NCBI RefSeq assembly: GCF_001854605.1
Contig: NZ_MKJU01000025.1
Span: 558,378 to 622,377, forward strand
Source: Pseudoalteromonas amylolytica
GTDB taxonomy: Bacteria; Pseudomonadota; Gammaproteobacteria; Enterobacterales; Alteromonadaceae
Length of the DNA stretch: 64,000 nt
Reading direction: 5' to 3'
Below are positions 1-9,866 of this stretch, piece by piece. A program made the position numbers and the translations under genes. The stretch's first letter is position 1, and each line of letters begins with the position of its first letter. The notes under the pieces were generated by a model. That model saw only the letters and a program-made list of their open reading frames with translations, made no database searches and was not told where the DNA came from.

Positions 1-2
1 CC

Positions 3-3000
3 GAGGATGGTGTTGTTTATCAAATTAATCAGGGCACACTCGTGCCGAGCAAAGTGGCGCTGCCAGGGCGCTTTATCCGCAACGTAATTGAGCGCACTGA
101 TGGTTACTACTATCTGAGCGATCAAGGTTTAATGAAATTCTTAAAAGGTTCAGGTGAAACACAGTTATTGCTTGGTGGCGAATATGAAAAAATGAGCTTC
201 TCGGCGCAGCGCATTGTGCTTATCAGCAAAATGCAGCAACTGATCTACTTTGATACTTTGTATGAAAGGGTACTTTGGTCTCGCAATTTTACCAATGACA
301 ACAGTGCGACATTGCATAATGTTTCTGTAAGTGGAGATGAAGTGCTGGTGGCCAGCAGTAATGGCTTGTATTTACTCGATAGACAAGGGCAGCTTATTAA
401 TCATTGGTATAAAAGACCTCTGCAAACAGGCGGGCTTATGGACAATAATGTCATTACCGTGATGCGCGATTTAAATCAGGACCTTTGGTTAGGTACAGAA
501 ACAAGAGGACTACATTTTTTTAGTAAGCTGAGTGAATCATTTGGTCATGTTAGTCAGTTTAATTACCCGCAAGCACCGTTATTAAGCCCAGACATTAGAA
601 GCTTTGCGATAGACAGTCAGGATAGACTTTGGTTTGCTACCTCTAGTGGGCTATATGCATTTGACGGCAAGGGATTTGTTGTGGCACATAAGTTATATCC
701 TGCCTTAGCGCTACTGGATAAGAACTTCATTACTCAAATTGCCTTTATCGATGGACAAATGTGGGTGACGACAAGAGGCAACGGCGTGATCAGGTTTGAC
801 ATAGCTGGCGGTCAAGTAAATCACCTTAAGCCTGATTTTGGTAATGGACCCGAGCTCACTTTTAACAGTTTGATAAAATACAATGGCGAGATTTTGATTA
901 GCTCGCGCACGTCTGGCTTGCTTAAGTACGTGGAGCATGAGCACAGGGTTGAACCTTATTTCTCTTCGACCGTTAAGGCGCCAACTCACGTTTCTTCTAT
1001 GAAAAATATTGATGGTGCGTTGTGGTTTGGATCTATCGGAAATGGCTTATTCAAGTTTAAAGATGGTCAACTAGATAATATCAACACCCAAGACGGGTTA
1101 GTCTCAGATTTGGTGTTTATGCTAGAGCAAGACCAATATGGTAACGTCTGGATTGCCAGTGAATTGGGGCTATCTTTGGTTAACGCTGATTTTGAACTGG
1201 TACGTACTATTGGTCAAGAAAGTGGTTTGGTGAACAATGCTGTATGGGCGCTGGTTTATGATGGTTTTGATCATATGTGGGTGGGCAGTAGTGGGGGGCT
1301 GAGCCAAATACACACCGTCAATTTTGAGATACATAACTTTTCTCCAATAGATGGTATCCAAGACAATGAGTTCAACTATAACGCAGCTTGGCTAGCGCCA
1401 GACGGGCGTGTGTTTGTTGGTGGAGCAAAGGGCTTTAATCAGTTCTACCCACAAAAAGTTCGCGTAGATAAAAGTGAAAAACCATTGCTTGTGAGCAATA
1501 TAGAGTTGTTGGGCAGAACATTACAGCCTAGTGTCGATGAGCACTTGAATACTTCCGCAGAGTTGGCCAAAGAGCTGCAACTGGCTCATGATGAGGATAT
1601 TGTTTCATTGCAATACTCCAGTCTCGATTATGGTTCAGAGCAACAACAGTTCTATTATCGCGTATTGGGGTTGAGTGATAAATGGCTCAAACTGGCCTCT
1701 GGCGTGCGGCAAGTAAATTTACTGCGTCTAGAACCCGGAGATTATACTGTTGAAGCCTATACATTGAACCGGTTTAATATCCAGTCACCTACGCACCGTT
1801 TTGTTATTAAGGTTAGCGCCCCATGGTGGTGGAACACCTATTCAAAGGCCGCGTATGGGCTGAGTATCTTATTGGTAATATTGCTGATTGTTCAGGCCAG
1901 ACAGCGTCGCTATCAGCAAATTATTCAGGCCAATAAAAAAATGCAAGACTTACAGCAGCGCCTTGAACTGTCATTATGGGCCAGTGGTGATGAGCTATGG
2001 GATTGGCACTTAACAGATCATACCATATATCGTCATAGCGTTTCTCCAAGGGTAGATTACGGTGTCACACAGACTCGCATGACATTAGATGATTTAGGAC
2101 AGTTCGTACACCCAGAAGACCGCCCGCATTTACAAGATAAAGTCGAGCTGTGTATACATGGTGAAGCACAAAGCTATGAGATAGCCATTCGAGTTAAAGA
2201 TTTAGATGGTCATTGGGCTTGGGTACTTGATAGAGGTAAGGTGGTAAAGCGTGATAGCAATGGGCAGGCAATACGTATTGCTGGGGCGCTTAAAGACATA
2301 GCTGAATTAAAGCTACACCAAAATGCGCTACAAGCCCTGAATGAACAGCTAGAGATCAAAGTTGCTGTTCGAACGGATGAACTATACAAGAAAAACCAAA
2401 AGCTTGAACAGGCTATGCTAGAGCTTAAACATACCCAAGATGAGTTGATAGCAAGTGAGAAAATGGCATCTTTAGGAAGTTTAGTGGCGGGCATTGCTCA
2501 TGAAATAAATACGCCGCTGGGTGTGGCATTAACCGCATTGACGTACAATGAAGAGAGCATGCAAAAAATTGAGAAAAAGCTGCAAAGCAAAACGCTTAGC
2601 CAAAAGGACCTCAGTAAATCATTGACCGAACAGGCCCAAGGGTATCAATTGATATTTAGAAACTTAGATAGAGCGCAAAACTTGATAAGCAACTTTAAAC
2701 AGGTTGCGGTAGACCAATCTAGTGAAATGAGTCGACAAATCAATTTAAAAGCATACATTCAAGATGTTTTGACCTCTTTGGAACCTTTGACAAAAGGAAA
2801 AGATATTGAAATAAAAGTCACCGGTCGTGACGATATAGAAATCGAAACCTATGCGGGTGCTGTGTATCAAATTCTTACAAACTTGTTGAATAACTCGGTG
2901 ATCCATGGATTTGAGAAGCGCACAAGTGGCACGGTTCATATTGACTTTGGGGTTGTTGAAGGTGGTTGGTATATAAATTATCAGGACAATGGTAATGGCA

Positions 3001-3218
3001 TGTCACCAAGCATGCTTAAAACCGTTTTTGAACCATTTGTAACGAGTAAGCGCAGCCAAGGGGGCTGTGGCTTGGGTATGCATATAGTGTATAACTTGGT
3101 CACGCAACTATTAAAAGGAGAGATCCGCTGTTTTTCAGAACTAGGACAAGGGATCGAGGTAAAAATAAAGGTGCCAATTCACGAGCTTGTAGAATCGGAA
3201 ACTGGCACCAAGGGCTAG
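3..3218 (+). CDS. Beta-propeller sensor histidine kinase, 5' end outside window
   Basis: The frame is open from base 3, so the true start lies upstream; the GTG at 42 is internal. Counting from that GTG: about 500 residues of repeated propeller blades (recurring W-x-G-T/S and D-x-x-G-x-x-W motifs), a Y_Y_Y-like domain, one membrane segment near 603-620, a PAS-like domain near 650-760, a coiled coil, then the kinase core. The phospho-accepting His lies in GIAHEINTPLG (about residue 820), the N box is LLNNSVIHG and the G boxes are DNGNGM and GGCGLGMHI. Such proteins are inner-membrane sensors with a periplasmic propeller. There is no receiver or HPt domain, unlike the hybrid versions of the family, so a separate response regulator is expected. 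The ligand is unknown. Confidence 0.9.
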   Translation, partial: EDGVVYQINQGTLVPSKVALPGRFIRNVIERTDGYYYLSDQGLMKFLKGSGETQLLLGGEYEKMSFSAQRIVLISKMQQLIYFDTLYERVLWSRNFTNDNSATLHNVSVSGDEVLVASSNGLYLLDRQGQLINHWYKRPLQTGGLMDNNVITVMRDLNQDLWLGTETRGLHFFSKLSESFGHVSQFNYPQAPLLSPDIRSFAIDSQDRLWFATSSGLYAFDGKGFVVAHKLYPALALLDKNFITQIAFIDGQMWVTTRGNGVIRFDIAGGQVNHLKPDFGNGPELTFNSLIKYNGEILISSRTSGLLKYVEHEHRVEPYFSSTVKAPTHVSSMKNIDGALWFGSIGNGLFKFKDGQLDNINTQDGLVSDLVFMLEQDQYGNVWIASELGLSLVNADFELVRTIGQESGLVNNAVWALVYDGFDHMWVGSSGGLSQIHTVNFEIHNFSPIDGIQDNEFNYNAAWLAPDGRVFVGGAKGFNQFYPQKVRVDKSEKPLLVSNIELLGRTLQPSVDEHLNTSAELAKELQLAHDEDIVSLQYSSLDYGSEQQQFYYRVLGLSDKWLKLASGVRQVNLLRLEPGDYTVEAYTLNRFNIQSPTHRFVIKVSAPWWWNTYSKAAYGLSILLVILLIVQARQRRYQQIIQANKKMQDLQQRLELSLWASGDELWDWHLTDHTIYRHSVSPRVDYGVTQTRMTLDDLGQFVHPEDRPHLQDKVELCIHGEAQSYEIAIRVKDLDGHWAWVLDRGKVVKRDSNGQAIRIAGALKDIAELKLHQNALQALNEQLEIKVAVRTDELYKKNQKLEQAMLELKHTQDELIASEKMASLGSLVAGIAHEINTPLGVALTALTYNEESMQKIEKKLQSKTLSQKDLSKSLTEQAQGYQLIFRNLDRAQNLISNFKQVAVDQSSEMSRQINLKAYIQDVLTSLEPLTKGKDIEIKVTGRDDIEIETYAGAVYQILTNLLNNSVIHGFEKRTSGTVHIDFGVVEGGWYINYQDNGNGMSPSMLKTVFEPFVTSKRSQGGCGLGMHIVYNLVTQLLKGEIRCFSELGQGIEVKIKVPIHELVESETGTKG

Positions 3219-3222
3219 TTAG

Positions 3223-4296
3223 TTAAAATTGATAACTAATGTGTTGAAAGAAGCGCACGTTGACATCTTGTTTAGCAGGGTTAATGTGTAACTTAGTGGC
3301 AAAGGAATGAATCACACTTTCCACACTGTTCATAAACCTGCCATAGCCCATGTCTTTTTTGTTGGACGCATGGGCTACGATAACAAAATTCATGGTATCA
3401 ACGAGTTTTTCACCATCCCACACCGATGTAATTTGTACTTCGTCACTTTCTGTATCAAAGCTGAGTTTTTGAAGCTCACTATTTTCGCTTGTTTTATCTA
3501 TCTGGCTGTTACGTACTAATGGCAAACGGCCATCAGCAACGAAAGCACACAATGACAATTGTTTGTCTGCACAGCCTGAAAGGAAAATATCTTCGATATG
3601 CTTATAAAACTGACTATAGTCACCGGGACGTAATAGGTGTTGGTACTCTGTTTTAAGTGCTCGAGTGACGGGTAAACTAAATGTGGCATAGGTCATCTCA
3701 GAATGTTCATCAGGTAGTGAACAGTTTCTGGCCTGATACCTAGGGTACAAACTTCTTAACTTGTAGCCATAGCTTTCTTTGTTACCTTTTGCTTTAGCGA
3801 AAATATCATAAGTTAAATGTTGGTGATCTCTGATCCTTAGAGCATTTTCGCCAATGTTCTTTGACGTCTCTAATAGTGCTTCCAGTGTACGCTTTACTTT
3901 GCCATGAAAGTGAGCTGCATTAGCTCTAATATCACTGCCAGTAGCTAGGAATAGCAGGGTGATCTTACGTGCTTTAACACCTTCTTCCCAATATGATTTA
4001 TGGGCTTCATGATATTTAGGGTTATAGAAAAACAGCATCTGCTTTTGGGTTTGCAGGCAATATGACTCCTCATGAAAACGCACGACGGGTAGTTTATCGT
4101 TGGCAATAAAGTGTACATTGTGAAGCTCATATTCGTCGCATAGCGCAAAAAGTTGACGTGCCAAGCGTTCATAACAACTTTGCAGGTCATCAAAGCAATC
4201 ATAAAACTCTTCGCTTGGTTTGAACTCTGCGAGTATATACTGGTTGTTTCGCGCGTTAGTTGGAATATAGACGCGATTAAGTGTCATTGAAGCCAT
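3223..4296 (-). CDS. DUF3083-like protein of unknown function
   Basis: A soluble protein of about 357 residues with no signal peptide or membrane segment. Its sequence (for example NDKLPVVRFH, KIxxRDHQHLTYDIFAKxKGNK and YGYKLRS-like stretches) recalls the DUF3083 family of Shewanella and Pseudoalteromonas; this is from memory and unchecked. I chose the ATG at 4296 (MASMTLNRVY) because AAGGA lies nine bases before it. The frame can be extended to 4335, but without a better ribosome site. It converges with the histidine kinase gene, with four bases between them, and is divergent from glnS. I assign no function. Confidence 0.75.
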   Translation of the reverse strand: MASMTLNRVYIPTNARNNQYILAEFKPSEEFYDCFDDLQSCYERLARQLFALCDEYELHNVHFIANDKLPVVRFHEESYCLQTQKQMLFFYNPKYHEAHKSYWEEGVKARKITLLFLATGSDIRANAAHFHGKVKRTLEALLETSKNIGENALRIRDHQHLTYDIFAKAKGNKESYGYKLRSLYPRYQARNCSLPDEHSEMTYATFSLPVTRALKTEYQHLLRPGDYSQFYKHIEDIFLSGCADKQLSLCAFVADGRLPLVRNSQIDKTSENSELQKLSFDTESDEVQITSVWDGEKLVDTMNFVIVAHASNKKDMGYGRFMNSVESVIHSFATKLHINPAKQDVNVRFFQHISYQF

Positions 4297-4360
4297 ATAT
4301 AATTGTCCTTGGATTACATCACTGTATGGCATCACTATAGAGTGATTTTATGACTTTTTT

Positions 4361-4425
4361 ATTGCGATAGAACAAAAAGTGTCATGAAATATTAAAGTCT
4401 GTGCTGAAAATTTGTGCTATCGCAA
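4361..4425. promoter_or_regulatory. Inverted repeat in the DUF3083/glnS divergent region
   Basis: TTGCGATAG (4362-4370) recurs as CTATCGCAA (4417-4425), a perfect 9-bp inverted repeat with 46 bases between the arms, flanked by A/T-rich arms. It sits between divergent genes, where a pair of operator half-sites or a long-range stem is possible. No regulator is suggested by the sequence. Confidence 0.35.
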
Positions 4426-4521
4426 AATAATTATTCACATCTAAAGCAGGATTTGCTGTAAGTTCACGGTGGATTTTGTAATAATGCCGAAGTTATTCAG
4501 TGCTAAATTTCAGAGGAATGC

Positions 4522-6192
4522 ATGCCCATGGCGGAAATAGAAAATCGCCCAACGAATTTTATTAGAACAATCATTGATGCTGATTTGGCTAGTGGTAAGC
4601 ATCAACAAACGCACACGCGTTTCCCGCCTGAGCCAAATGGGTTTTTACATATTGGCCATGCTAAATCAATTTGCCTTAATTTTGGCATCGCACAAGACTA
4701 CAAAGGTCTGTGTAATTTGCGTTTTGATGATACTAACCCAGAAAAAGAAGACATCAATTACGTAAAGTCGATTCAGGAAGATGTTAGCTGGTTAGGCTTT
4801 AAGTGGGATGGGGATATTTGTTACTCATCTAACTATTTTGATCAATTACATGGTTATGCCGTAGAGCTGATTGAGAAAGGTCTGGCTTATGTTTGTTTTC
4901 TTTCACCAGATCAAGCGCGTGAGTACCGTGGTACGTTAACCGAGCCTGGTAAAAACAGCCCATATCGTGACACGCCAGTTGAAGAGAACCTCGCATTATT
5001 TGAGAAAATGCGCAAAGGTGAATTCAAAGAAGGTGAATGTGTGTTGCGTGCAAAAATTGATATGGCCAGCTCATTCATGGTGTTGCGTGACCCTATCATC
5101 TATCGCATTCGTTTTGCGCATCACCACCAAACAGGTGATAAGTGGTGTATTTACCCGATGTATGACTTTACGCACTGTATTTCTGATGCGTTAGAGGGGA
5201 TCACTCACTCATTATGTACGCTTGAGTTCCAAGACAACCGTCGTTTATATGACTGGGTGTTGGACAATATTAGCATTGACTGTCACCCGCAGCAGATTGA
5301 GTTCTCACGCTTAAATCTTGAATACACCGTGATGTCTAAGCGCAAGCTTAACGAATTGGTTGTTAACGGCCATGTAGAAGGCTGGGATGATCCTCGTATG
5401 CCTACAATCGCAGGTTTGCGTCGTCGTGGTTATACGCCAGCATCTATCCGTGAGTTTTGTAAGCGTATCGGTATTACCAAGCAAGATAATATGGTCGAAA
5501 TGGGCATGTTAGAAGCGTGTATTCGTGATGACCTCAACGAGAATGCGCCACGTGCTATGGCGGTATTAGATCCAATCAAAGTGGTAATTGAAAACTTTGA
5601 AGAAGGCAAAGTAGAGCATTTGGTTGCACCTAACCACCCAAATGATGAGTCAATGGGTACCCGTGAGTTGCCATTCACCAGGGAGCTTTACATCGAACGT
5701 GAAGACTTCCGAGTTGAAGCAAATAAAAAGTTTAAGCGTTTAGTGTTAGGTAAAGAAGTACGTCTGCGTAACGCGTATGTGATTAAAGCCGAGCGTTTTG
5801 ATGAAGATGCAGAGGGTAACATTACTACTTTATACTGTAGCTACGACGCTGACACATTGGGCAAAAACCCAAGTGATGGTCGTAAGGTTAAAGGAGTTAT
5901 CCACTGGGTTTCTGCAACACATTGCATTGAAGCTCAGGTGCGTCAATACGATCGCTTGTTTAGTGTACCAAACCCAGCTGCAGCAGAAGACTTTACACAG
6001 ACACTTAACCCTGAGTCATTGGTTATTATCAACCAAGCTAAGTTAGAGCCATCTTTGGCCCAAGCTAAAGCAGAGCAGGGTTTCCAATTTGAGCGCATGG
6101 GTTATTACAGTCGTGATAACAAAGCGAGCGAGTTGGTATTCAACCAAACTGTGGGTTTAAGGGATTCTTGGGCGAAAATTGAAAACGCCTAA
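4522..6192 (+). CDS. glnS: Glutaminyl-tRNA synthetase
   Basis: A class I aminoacyl-tRNA synthetase of 556 residues that charges tRNA-Gln with glutamine in the cytoplasm. The HIGH motif is at residues 43-46 ([10 protein letters not shown]) and the KMSKS-type motif is VMSKRK near residue 271. The N-terminal [19 protein letters not shown] and the length match E. coli GlnS closely. Two ATGs are possible: 4522, only four bases after AGAGGA, and 4528 (MAEIENRP), ten bases after it. The second fits the E. coli N terminus slightly better. It is monocistronic, with a strong hairpin terminator just past the stop. Confidence 0.97.
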   Translation: MPMAEIENRPTNFIRTIIDADLASGKHQQTHTRFPPEPNGFLHIGHAKSICLNFGIAQDYKGLCNLRFDDTNPEKEDINYVKSIQEDVSWLGFKWDGDICYSSNYFDQLHGYAVELIEKGLAYVCFLSPDQAREYRGTLTEPGKNSPYRDTPVEENLALFEKMRKGEFKEGECVLRAKIDMASSFMVLRDPIIYRIRFAHHHQTGDKWCIYPMYDFTHCISDALEGITHSLCTLEFQDNRRLYDWVLDNISIDCHPQQIEFSRLNLEYTVMSKRKLNELVVNGHVEGWDDPRMPTIAGLRRRGYTPASIREFCKRIGITKQDNMVEMGMLEACIRDDLNENAPRAMAVLDPIKVVIENFEEGKVEHLVAPNHPNDESMGTRELPFTRELYIEREDFRVEANKKFKRLVLGKEVRLRNAYVIKAERFDEDAEGNITTLYCSYDADTLGKNPSDGRKVKGVIHWVSATHCIEAQVRQYDRLFSVPNPAAAEDFTQTLNPESLVIINQAKLEPSLAQAKAEQGFQFERMGYYSRDNKASELVFNQTVGLRDSWAKIENA

Positions 6193-6207
6193 GTCAATCA
6201 TTATTAA

Positions 6208-6236
6208 AAAAAGGCCGAGTAATTCGGCCTTTTTTC
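6208..6236 (+). terminator. Intrinsic terminator of glnS
   Basis: A 7-bp stem AGGCCGA/TCGGCCT with a five-base loop, preceded by an A tract and followed by TTTTTT. It lies 15 bases after the glnS stop and inside the open frame of the next gene, which argues against the upstream starts for that gene. Confidence 0.9.
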
Positions 6237-6253
6237 GTCAGGTGAAAGCCACT

Positions 6254-8104
6254 ATGAAACACCCGACCTCGGTCAAGCAAAGCGCCAAGTCTATCCATAA
6301 TTTCTATATCAACGAACAACAATCAATCTATTTGTTGTCGCATCATGACGCAAAAAAGCATCGTCAGTGGCTGAATATTTGTAAAAAACAGCTCTCTATG
6401 CTCGGTTATCGTGATGTTGAGATCATAGGTTCTGGTGCATTTGGGTTTGTGTTTGCAGGGGTTAGCCCCGACAACCAAAAGTGGGTATTCAAATTTTCTC
6501 GCATTACTTTATCTCAAGCGGTACGTGACAGGCTTGAAGATGAAGCCTACATGCTGTCACAGATCCACAACCCCATGGTACCGAAGTTTTTTGCTTTTGA
6601 ACGTGTTAAAAAGCAAGGTATCTTGATGATGGAACGTGCTCCGGGAGAAGATTTAGAAAAAATATCCCTCAAGCGCGGTCGATTTTACCCCGATGAACTG
6701 GTTGCTTTGGCTTTGAAGCTGCGCAATGTACTGCGTGACCTACGTGCACATCGCAATGGTATGTCTCCTCAGCCGATTGTCCACGGTGACATTAAACCCT
6801 CAAATATTGTTTGGGATGAGAAGACGAAGAATTTTTCGCTGGTGGATTGGGGCAGCTCTGTATATGCACAAATAGATGAGCATGGCGAGCCTGTAGCCAG
6901 TAATATCATGGATTTGATGTCCTCTGATGTCGCCAGTACCAATGCTAGAATGGGTGATGTCTACTTCATTGGTGATGAACAAATGTCAGGGGCACAATCA
7001 TCCCCACGCTTTGACGAGCAAGGGGTCGCATCAACCATTTATGCGCTCGCTAGTGCTCAATCTTGCCGTTTTGGTGCACAGGTTATTCCCGCTAAAAGCT
7101 TGGGCCTCCCCCAAGAGTTTGCCGCAGTGATCGATGCGATGTTAAGCAAAGACAAACGTACTCGAGATCAAGCAGGTGATTATTTTATGCGAAATATGCC
7201 AGCTATGGCGCGAGCATATTTACCTCGTTTGACCCGTAAAGACCCAAAAGCCAACATCCCATTTTGGGTGAGCAACACCGATGAGCAACCCGATACAGTA
7301 GTGTATAGCTCTCGGAAAGAGTTTTTACGTCGTGCTGATCATAACCAGCAGCTCCACGATGTAAATGACGCTCAACTAGATAGGTACTATAAAGAGTTTT
7401 TGTTTGATACGGGAGATATCGAGAAGGCGTTTCTTGCGTCAATCAGTCGCTTGGCGAAGTACCCTGTCGTGGGTGGGCTGAGCTTTCATTGGAAACAAGA
7501 CTCTTTGTATATCGAATCGAGTTTAATTTTACACGACAGTGAATTACAAAAAGCGTTGACGGATGCCATTAATGCCACGGTAATGCTGGCACAGGGGATC
7601 ACCCAAAAAGGCTTGTTCAAATGTTGCTTGTTTGATGCAAGGCAAACCATTCAGCTAGAGCGTGATGGAACAGGTGCCTTTATTTTTGATCAATTACCTC
7701 AATTGTCTTATTCGGTTGTGGATGTATCTAGCAACGAGTTGACTCGACCTCACAGTTACTTTGAAGATGGTAAAGACCCTGATGAGCAATTGCAGTTGCC
7801 AAAGAGCATCATTAAGTGTGTATTCGAATTAAACCAAATTCATCACACTGGTTGTATCATCTTTGAATCGTTAGAAAATCGTCTCAAAATACACCATTAC
7901 TATCGGCTTTTGGATGCAAGCAAAGAAGCGCAATTTAAAGCGTTACTCAACCGCATCATGCAATATGCGATGAGCATTGAAGATGTAGGGGTGGCCGGAT
8001 TTATGAAATTGCCATACAAGAACACCCGTGAGTTCAATTTATGTGCGCAACAAGGTGAGCATTATTACCCAAAAAACCCAAAATCTGACACATTGAATCA
8101 TTAA
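6254..8104 (+). CDS. Serine/threonine protein kinase
   Basis: About 616 residues from the ATG at 6254, which follows an AGGTGAAAG ribosome site. The frame is open from 6179, but those codons run through the glnS terminator and overlap glnS. The N-terminal half is a Hanks-type kinase: glycine loop GSGAFGFVFAG, lysine in WVFKFSR, catalytic loop HGDIKPSN and a metal-binding DWG in place of the usual DFG. The C-terminal 300 or so residues match no domain I recognise. There is no membrane segment, so it is probably cytosolic. The two small genes that follow (8204, 8502) point the same way and may belong with it. Its substrate is unknown. Confidence 0.88.
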   Translation: MKHPTSVKQSAKSIHNFYINEQQSIYLLSHHDAKKHRQWLNICKKQLSMLGYRDVEIIGSGAFGFVFAGVSPDNQKWVFKFSRITLSQAVRDRLEDEAYMLSQIHNPMVPKFFAFERVKKQGILMMERAPGEDLEKISLKRGRFYPDELVALALKLRNVLRDLRAHRNGMSPQPIVHGDIKPSNIVWDEKTKNFSLVDWGSSVYAQIDEHGEPVASNIMDLMSSDVASTNARMGDVYFIGDEQMSGAQSSPRFDEQGVASTIYALASAQSCRFGAQVIPAKSLGLPQEFAAVIDAMLSKDKRTRDQAGDYFMRNMPAMARAYLPRLTRKDPKANIPFWVSNTDEQPDTVVYSSRKEFLRRADHNQQLHDVNDAQLDRYYKEFLFDTGDIEKAFLASISRLAKYPVVGGLSFHWKQDSLYIESSLILHDSELQKALTDAINATVMLAQGITQKGLFKCCLFDARQTIQLERDGTGAFIFDQLPQLSYSVVDVSSNELTRPHSYFEDGKDPDEQLQLPKSIIKCVFELNQIHHTGCIIFESLENRLKIHHYYRLLDASKEAQFKALLNRIMQYAMSIEDVGVAGFMKLPYKNTREFNLCAQQGEHYYPKNPKSDTLNH

Positions 8105-8203
8105 TCTACCTATAAACATTTAGTAAGTTGAATTATTCGCCATTGCACTGGCGCGTTATTTTATTCAAAGTACCAGACATGTGAATTTTCAGGAGTCAAG
8201 GAT

Positions 8204-8512
8204 ATGGATAAACAACAACGACAAGATATTTTAACACTGAGCTGGAGCCTTCACGATGAAGTTGAGCAAGCCGTGCTTAAGCACCCAGCCAGTAAAACCG
8301 ATAAAGAATGGCCACAGAAACAACGACTGCTATTGGCCGATATGGCACTACACCTATTACATACAGCGCTAAAGCCCGGCGAGCTGCAAACCGAAAAGCT
8401 CACGCATAATCTCAATGCGATTTTAACCTTGAGCGACGACTTTATTAGCCATGTGGATCTTAAAGCGGTATCAGACAAGTTATATCAAGTAGAGGCAGAG
8501 CATGAGTCGTAA
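8204..8512 (+). CDS. Small hypothetical protein
   Basis: 102 residues, acidic, helical in appearance, with no signal peptide or membrane segment. The ATG follows AGGAG/AAGGA-like sites at a good distance. The last 11 bases overlap the start of the DUF2164 gene, which indicates translational coupling and a two-gene operon. I do not recognise the family. Confidence 0.75.
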   Translation: MDKQQRQDILTLSWSLHDEVEQAVLKHPASKTDKEWPQKQRLLLADMALHLLHTALKPGELQTEKLTHNLNAILTLSDDFISHVDLKAVSDKLYQVEAEHES

Positions 8513-8744
8513 AATTGATCTCACTAGTGAACAACATGACGCCTTAGTATTACAGGCACAGCATTACTGTCGCAAAAATCTTGATTTAGACTTGGAGCAG
8601 TTTGACGCGGCGTTTTTGGTTGATTTTTTTATAGAACAAATTGGCAAGCAAGTTTATAACCGAGCGATAGACGATGCTAAATCACATTTAGAACAACATT
8701 TTGAGGTGCTGGCAGATAGGCTTTATGAGTTAGAAAAGTATTAA
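8502..8744 (+). CDS. DUF2164 family protein
   Basis: 80 residues. The pattern of DLDLEQFDAAFLVDFFIEQI, then YNRAIDDA and a C-terminal LYELEK, is the DUF2164 signature as I know it. It is a small cytosolic protein of unknown function. Its ATG overlaps the end of the previous gene by 11 bases, so the two are likely translated together. Confidence 0.85.
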   Translation: MSRKIDLTSEQHDALVLQAQHYCRKNLDLDLEQFDAAFLVDFFIEQIGKQVYNRAIDDAKSHLEQHFEVLADRLYELEKY

Positions 8745-8778
8745 GAGTCTTTTTCATCCAAAATGGAGTCACCATTGT

Positions 8779-9325
8779 ATGGATATGCCTAAATGCTTAC
8801 ACGAAGTATTAGGAGCTCAGCAGAGCATATTGGCTTTGCTGGGGATAGGCGCGTTTACCTTGTTCGGTTCGACAGCTATTTTTGTACTCATGCAATGGCA
8901 AACCTCTACAACACTATGCTTGGTGGCAATATCTGTGTGGTGGCGCGTTAATCATTGATATCACCGCAGGGTGTGCCGCGAATTTCACTCGTGGAACAAA
9001 CCAATATTATGCGTCCAATCTTCGTGCCCGATGGGTATTTATTTTAATTCATCTGCATCTAGTGGCAGTAGCGCTGCTTTTTGAGCAGCCTTTGTTACCA
9101 TCTTTGTCCTTTTGGCTATATGTAATCGCGACAGCCTGTTTTTTAAACCTTTTATTTGATACCCCAAAGCAGCCCTCATTGGCTCTACTGGTGGTGTGTG
9201 TTGGCCTACTGATAGTTAGTAGCTTAGATATGCTTTGGTGGTATAAATTGATATGTGCGTTGTTTTTGATAAAAGTATGCTTTGCATTTGCAGTGAATCA
9301 TTACCCAATAAAAAATCCGACCTGA
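8779..9325 (+). pseudogene. Membrane protein gene, probably frameshifted
   Basis: Two overlapping frames appear to be halves of one gene. Frame 1 starts at ATG 8779 (MDMPKCLHEVLGAQQS) with a hydrophobic segment and stops at 8956. The next frame runs to 9325 and has only a TTG (8882) as a possible start, with a stop at 8846 upstream. It encodes WQYLCGGALIIDITAG, TRGTNQYY and several further membrane segments. Moving from frame 1 to frame 2 at the five-T run 8879-8883 (one base too many) would join a first membrane helix to a second and give one continuous protein of about 180 residues. The alternatives are a sequencing error, a programmed shift, or a short gene starting at TTG. Confidence 0.55.
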
Positions 9326-9337
9326 GTCGGATTTTTT
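9311..9337. terminator. Bidirectional intrinsic terminator
   Basis: AAAAATCCGAC/GTCGGATTTTTT with a four-base loop, between convergent genes. It overlaps the last codons of the upstream membrane-protein frame and has T tracts on both strands. Confidence 0.9.
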
Positions 9338-9353
9338 ATTATTGTATTGACCT

Positions 9354-9800
9354 TTATTCGTCAGGGCGATAGGTTTTTTTCATAATGTATACGTACGCAT
9401 TAACGAAGGCGTTTTCCTGATACTTTTTAAGGCCTGTATCTTCAAAATCTATGGGCAAAGGATTGCGTTTCAGCTGCTCTTTTATTTCAGTAGGAGAAAG
9501 TAAGCGCACATCCAAACCTTCAATAAGCTGTATTGTCGCTTCCATTTTAAAACCAGTGGCGCTGCCTGCAAATTTGCCTTTAGGCGCGCGCTGGCGAATT
9601 GCCACAGAGTCGACTTGATAATCGGCCATTAATTTTGCAAAGTCGAACTGGAACTTACGCATTTGATCTGTTTCTTGTCCAACATTAGCTAGGGTAAAGC
9701 GTGTTTGGCGCACATCACGTATATCAAATACGTCATCTTCTTTAGTTAGCAGACATAACAGCACTTCGCTGCCTGTGATCTCAACGCCACATGTTCTCAT
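9354..9800 (-). CDS. DUF3010-like protein
   Basis: 148 residues, soluble. It begins MRTCGVEITGSEVLLCLL and ends MKKTYRPDE. An acidic-residue beta-strand start (CGVEITG) and RQRAPKGKFAGSATGFKME give an RNase H-like look, and I place it in the DUF3010 family from memory. No function is established. It is monocistronic and convergent with the membrane-protein gene across a shared terminator. Confidence 0.75.
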   Translation of the reverse strand: MRTCGVEITGSEVLLCLLTKEDDVFDIRDVRQTRFTLANVGQETDQMRKFQFDFAKLMADYQVDSVAIRQRAPKGKFAGSATGFKMEATIQLIEGLDVRLLSPTEIKEQLKRNPLPIDFEDTGLKKYQENAFVNAYVYIMKKTYRPDE

Positions 9801-9866
9801 TGTATATTTCCAATCATCAAATTAATTATCGACGGAGTATAGCAATCTCACAGATAAAGCAAAAGC

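Noticed and set aside
6179..6253. N-terminal extension of the Ser/Thr kinase
   Set aside because: It overlaps the end of glnS and its terminator; ATG 6254 has a ribosome site.
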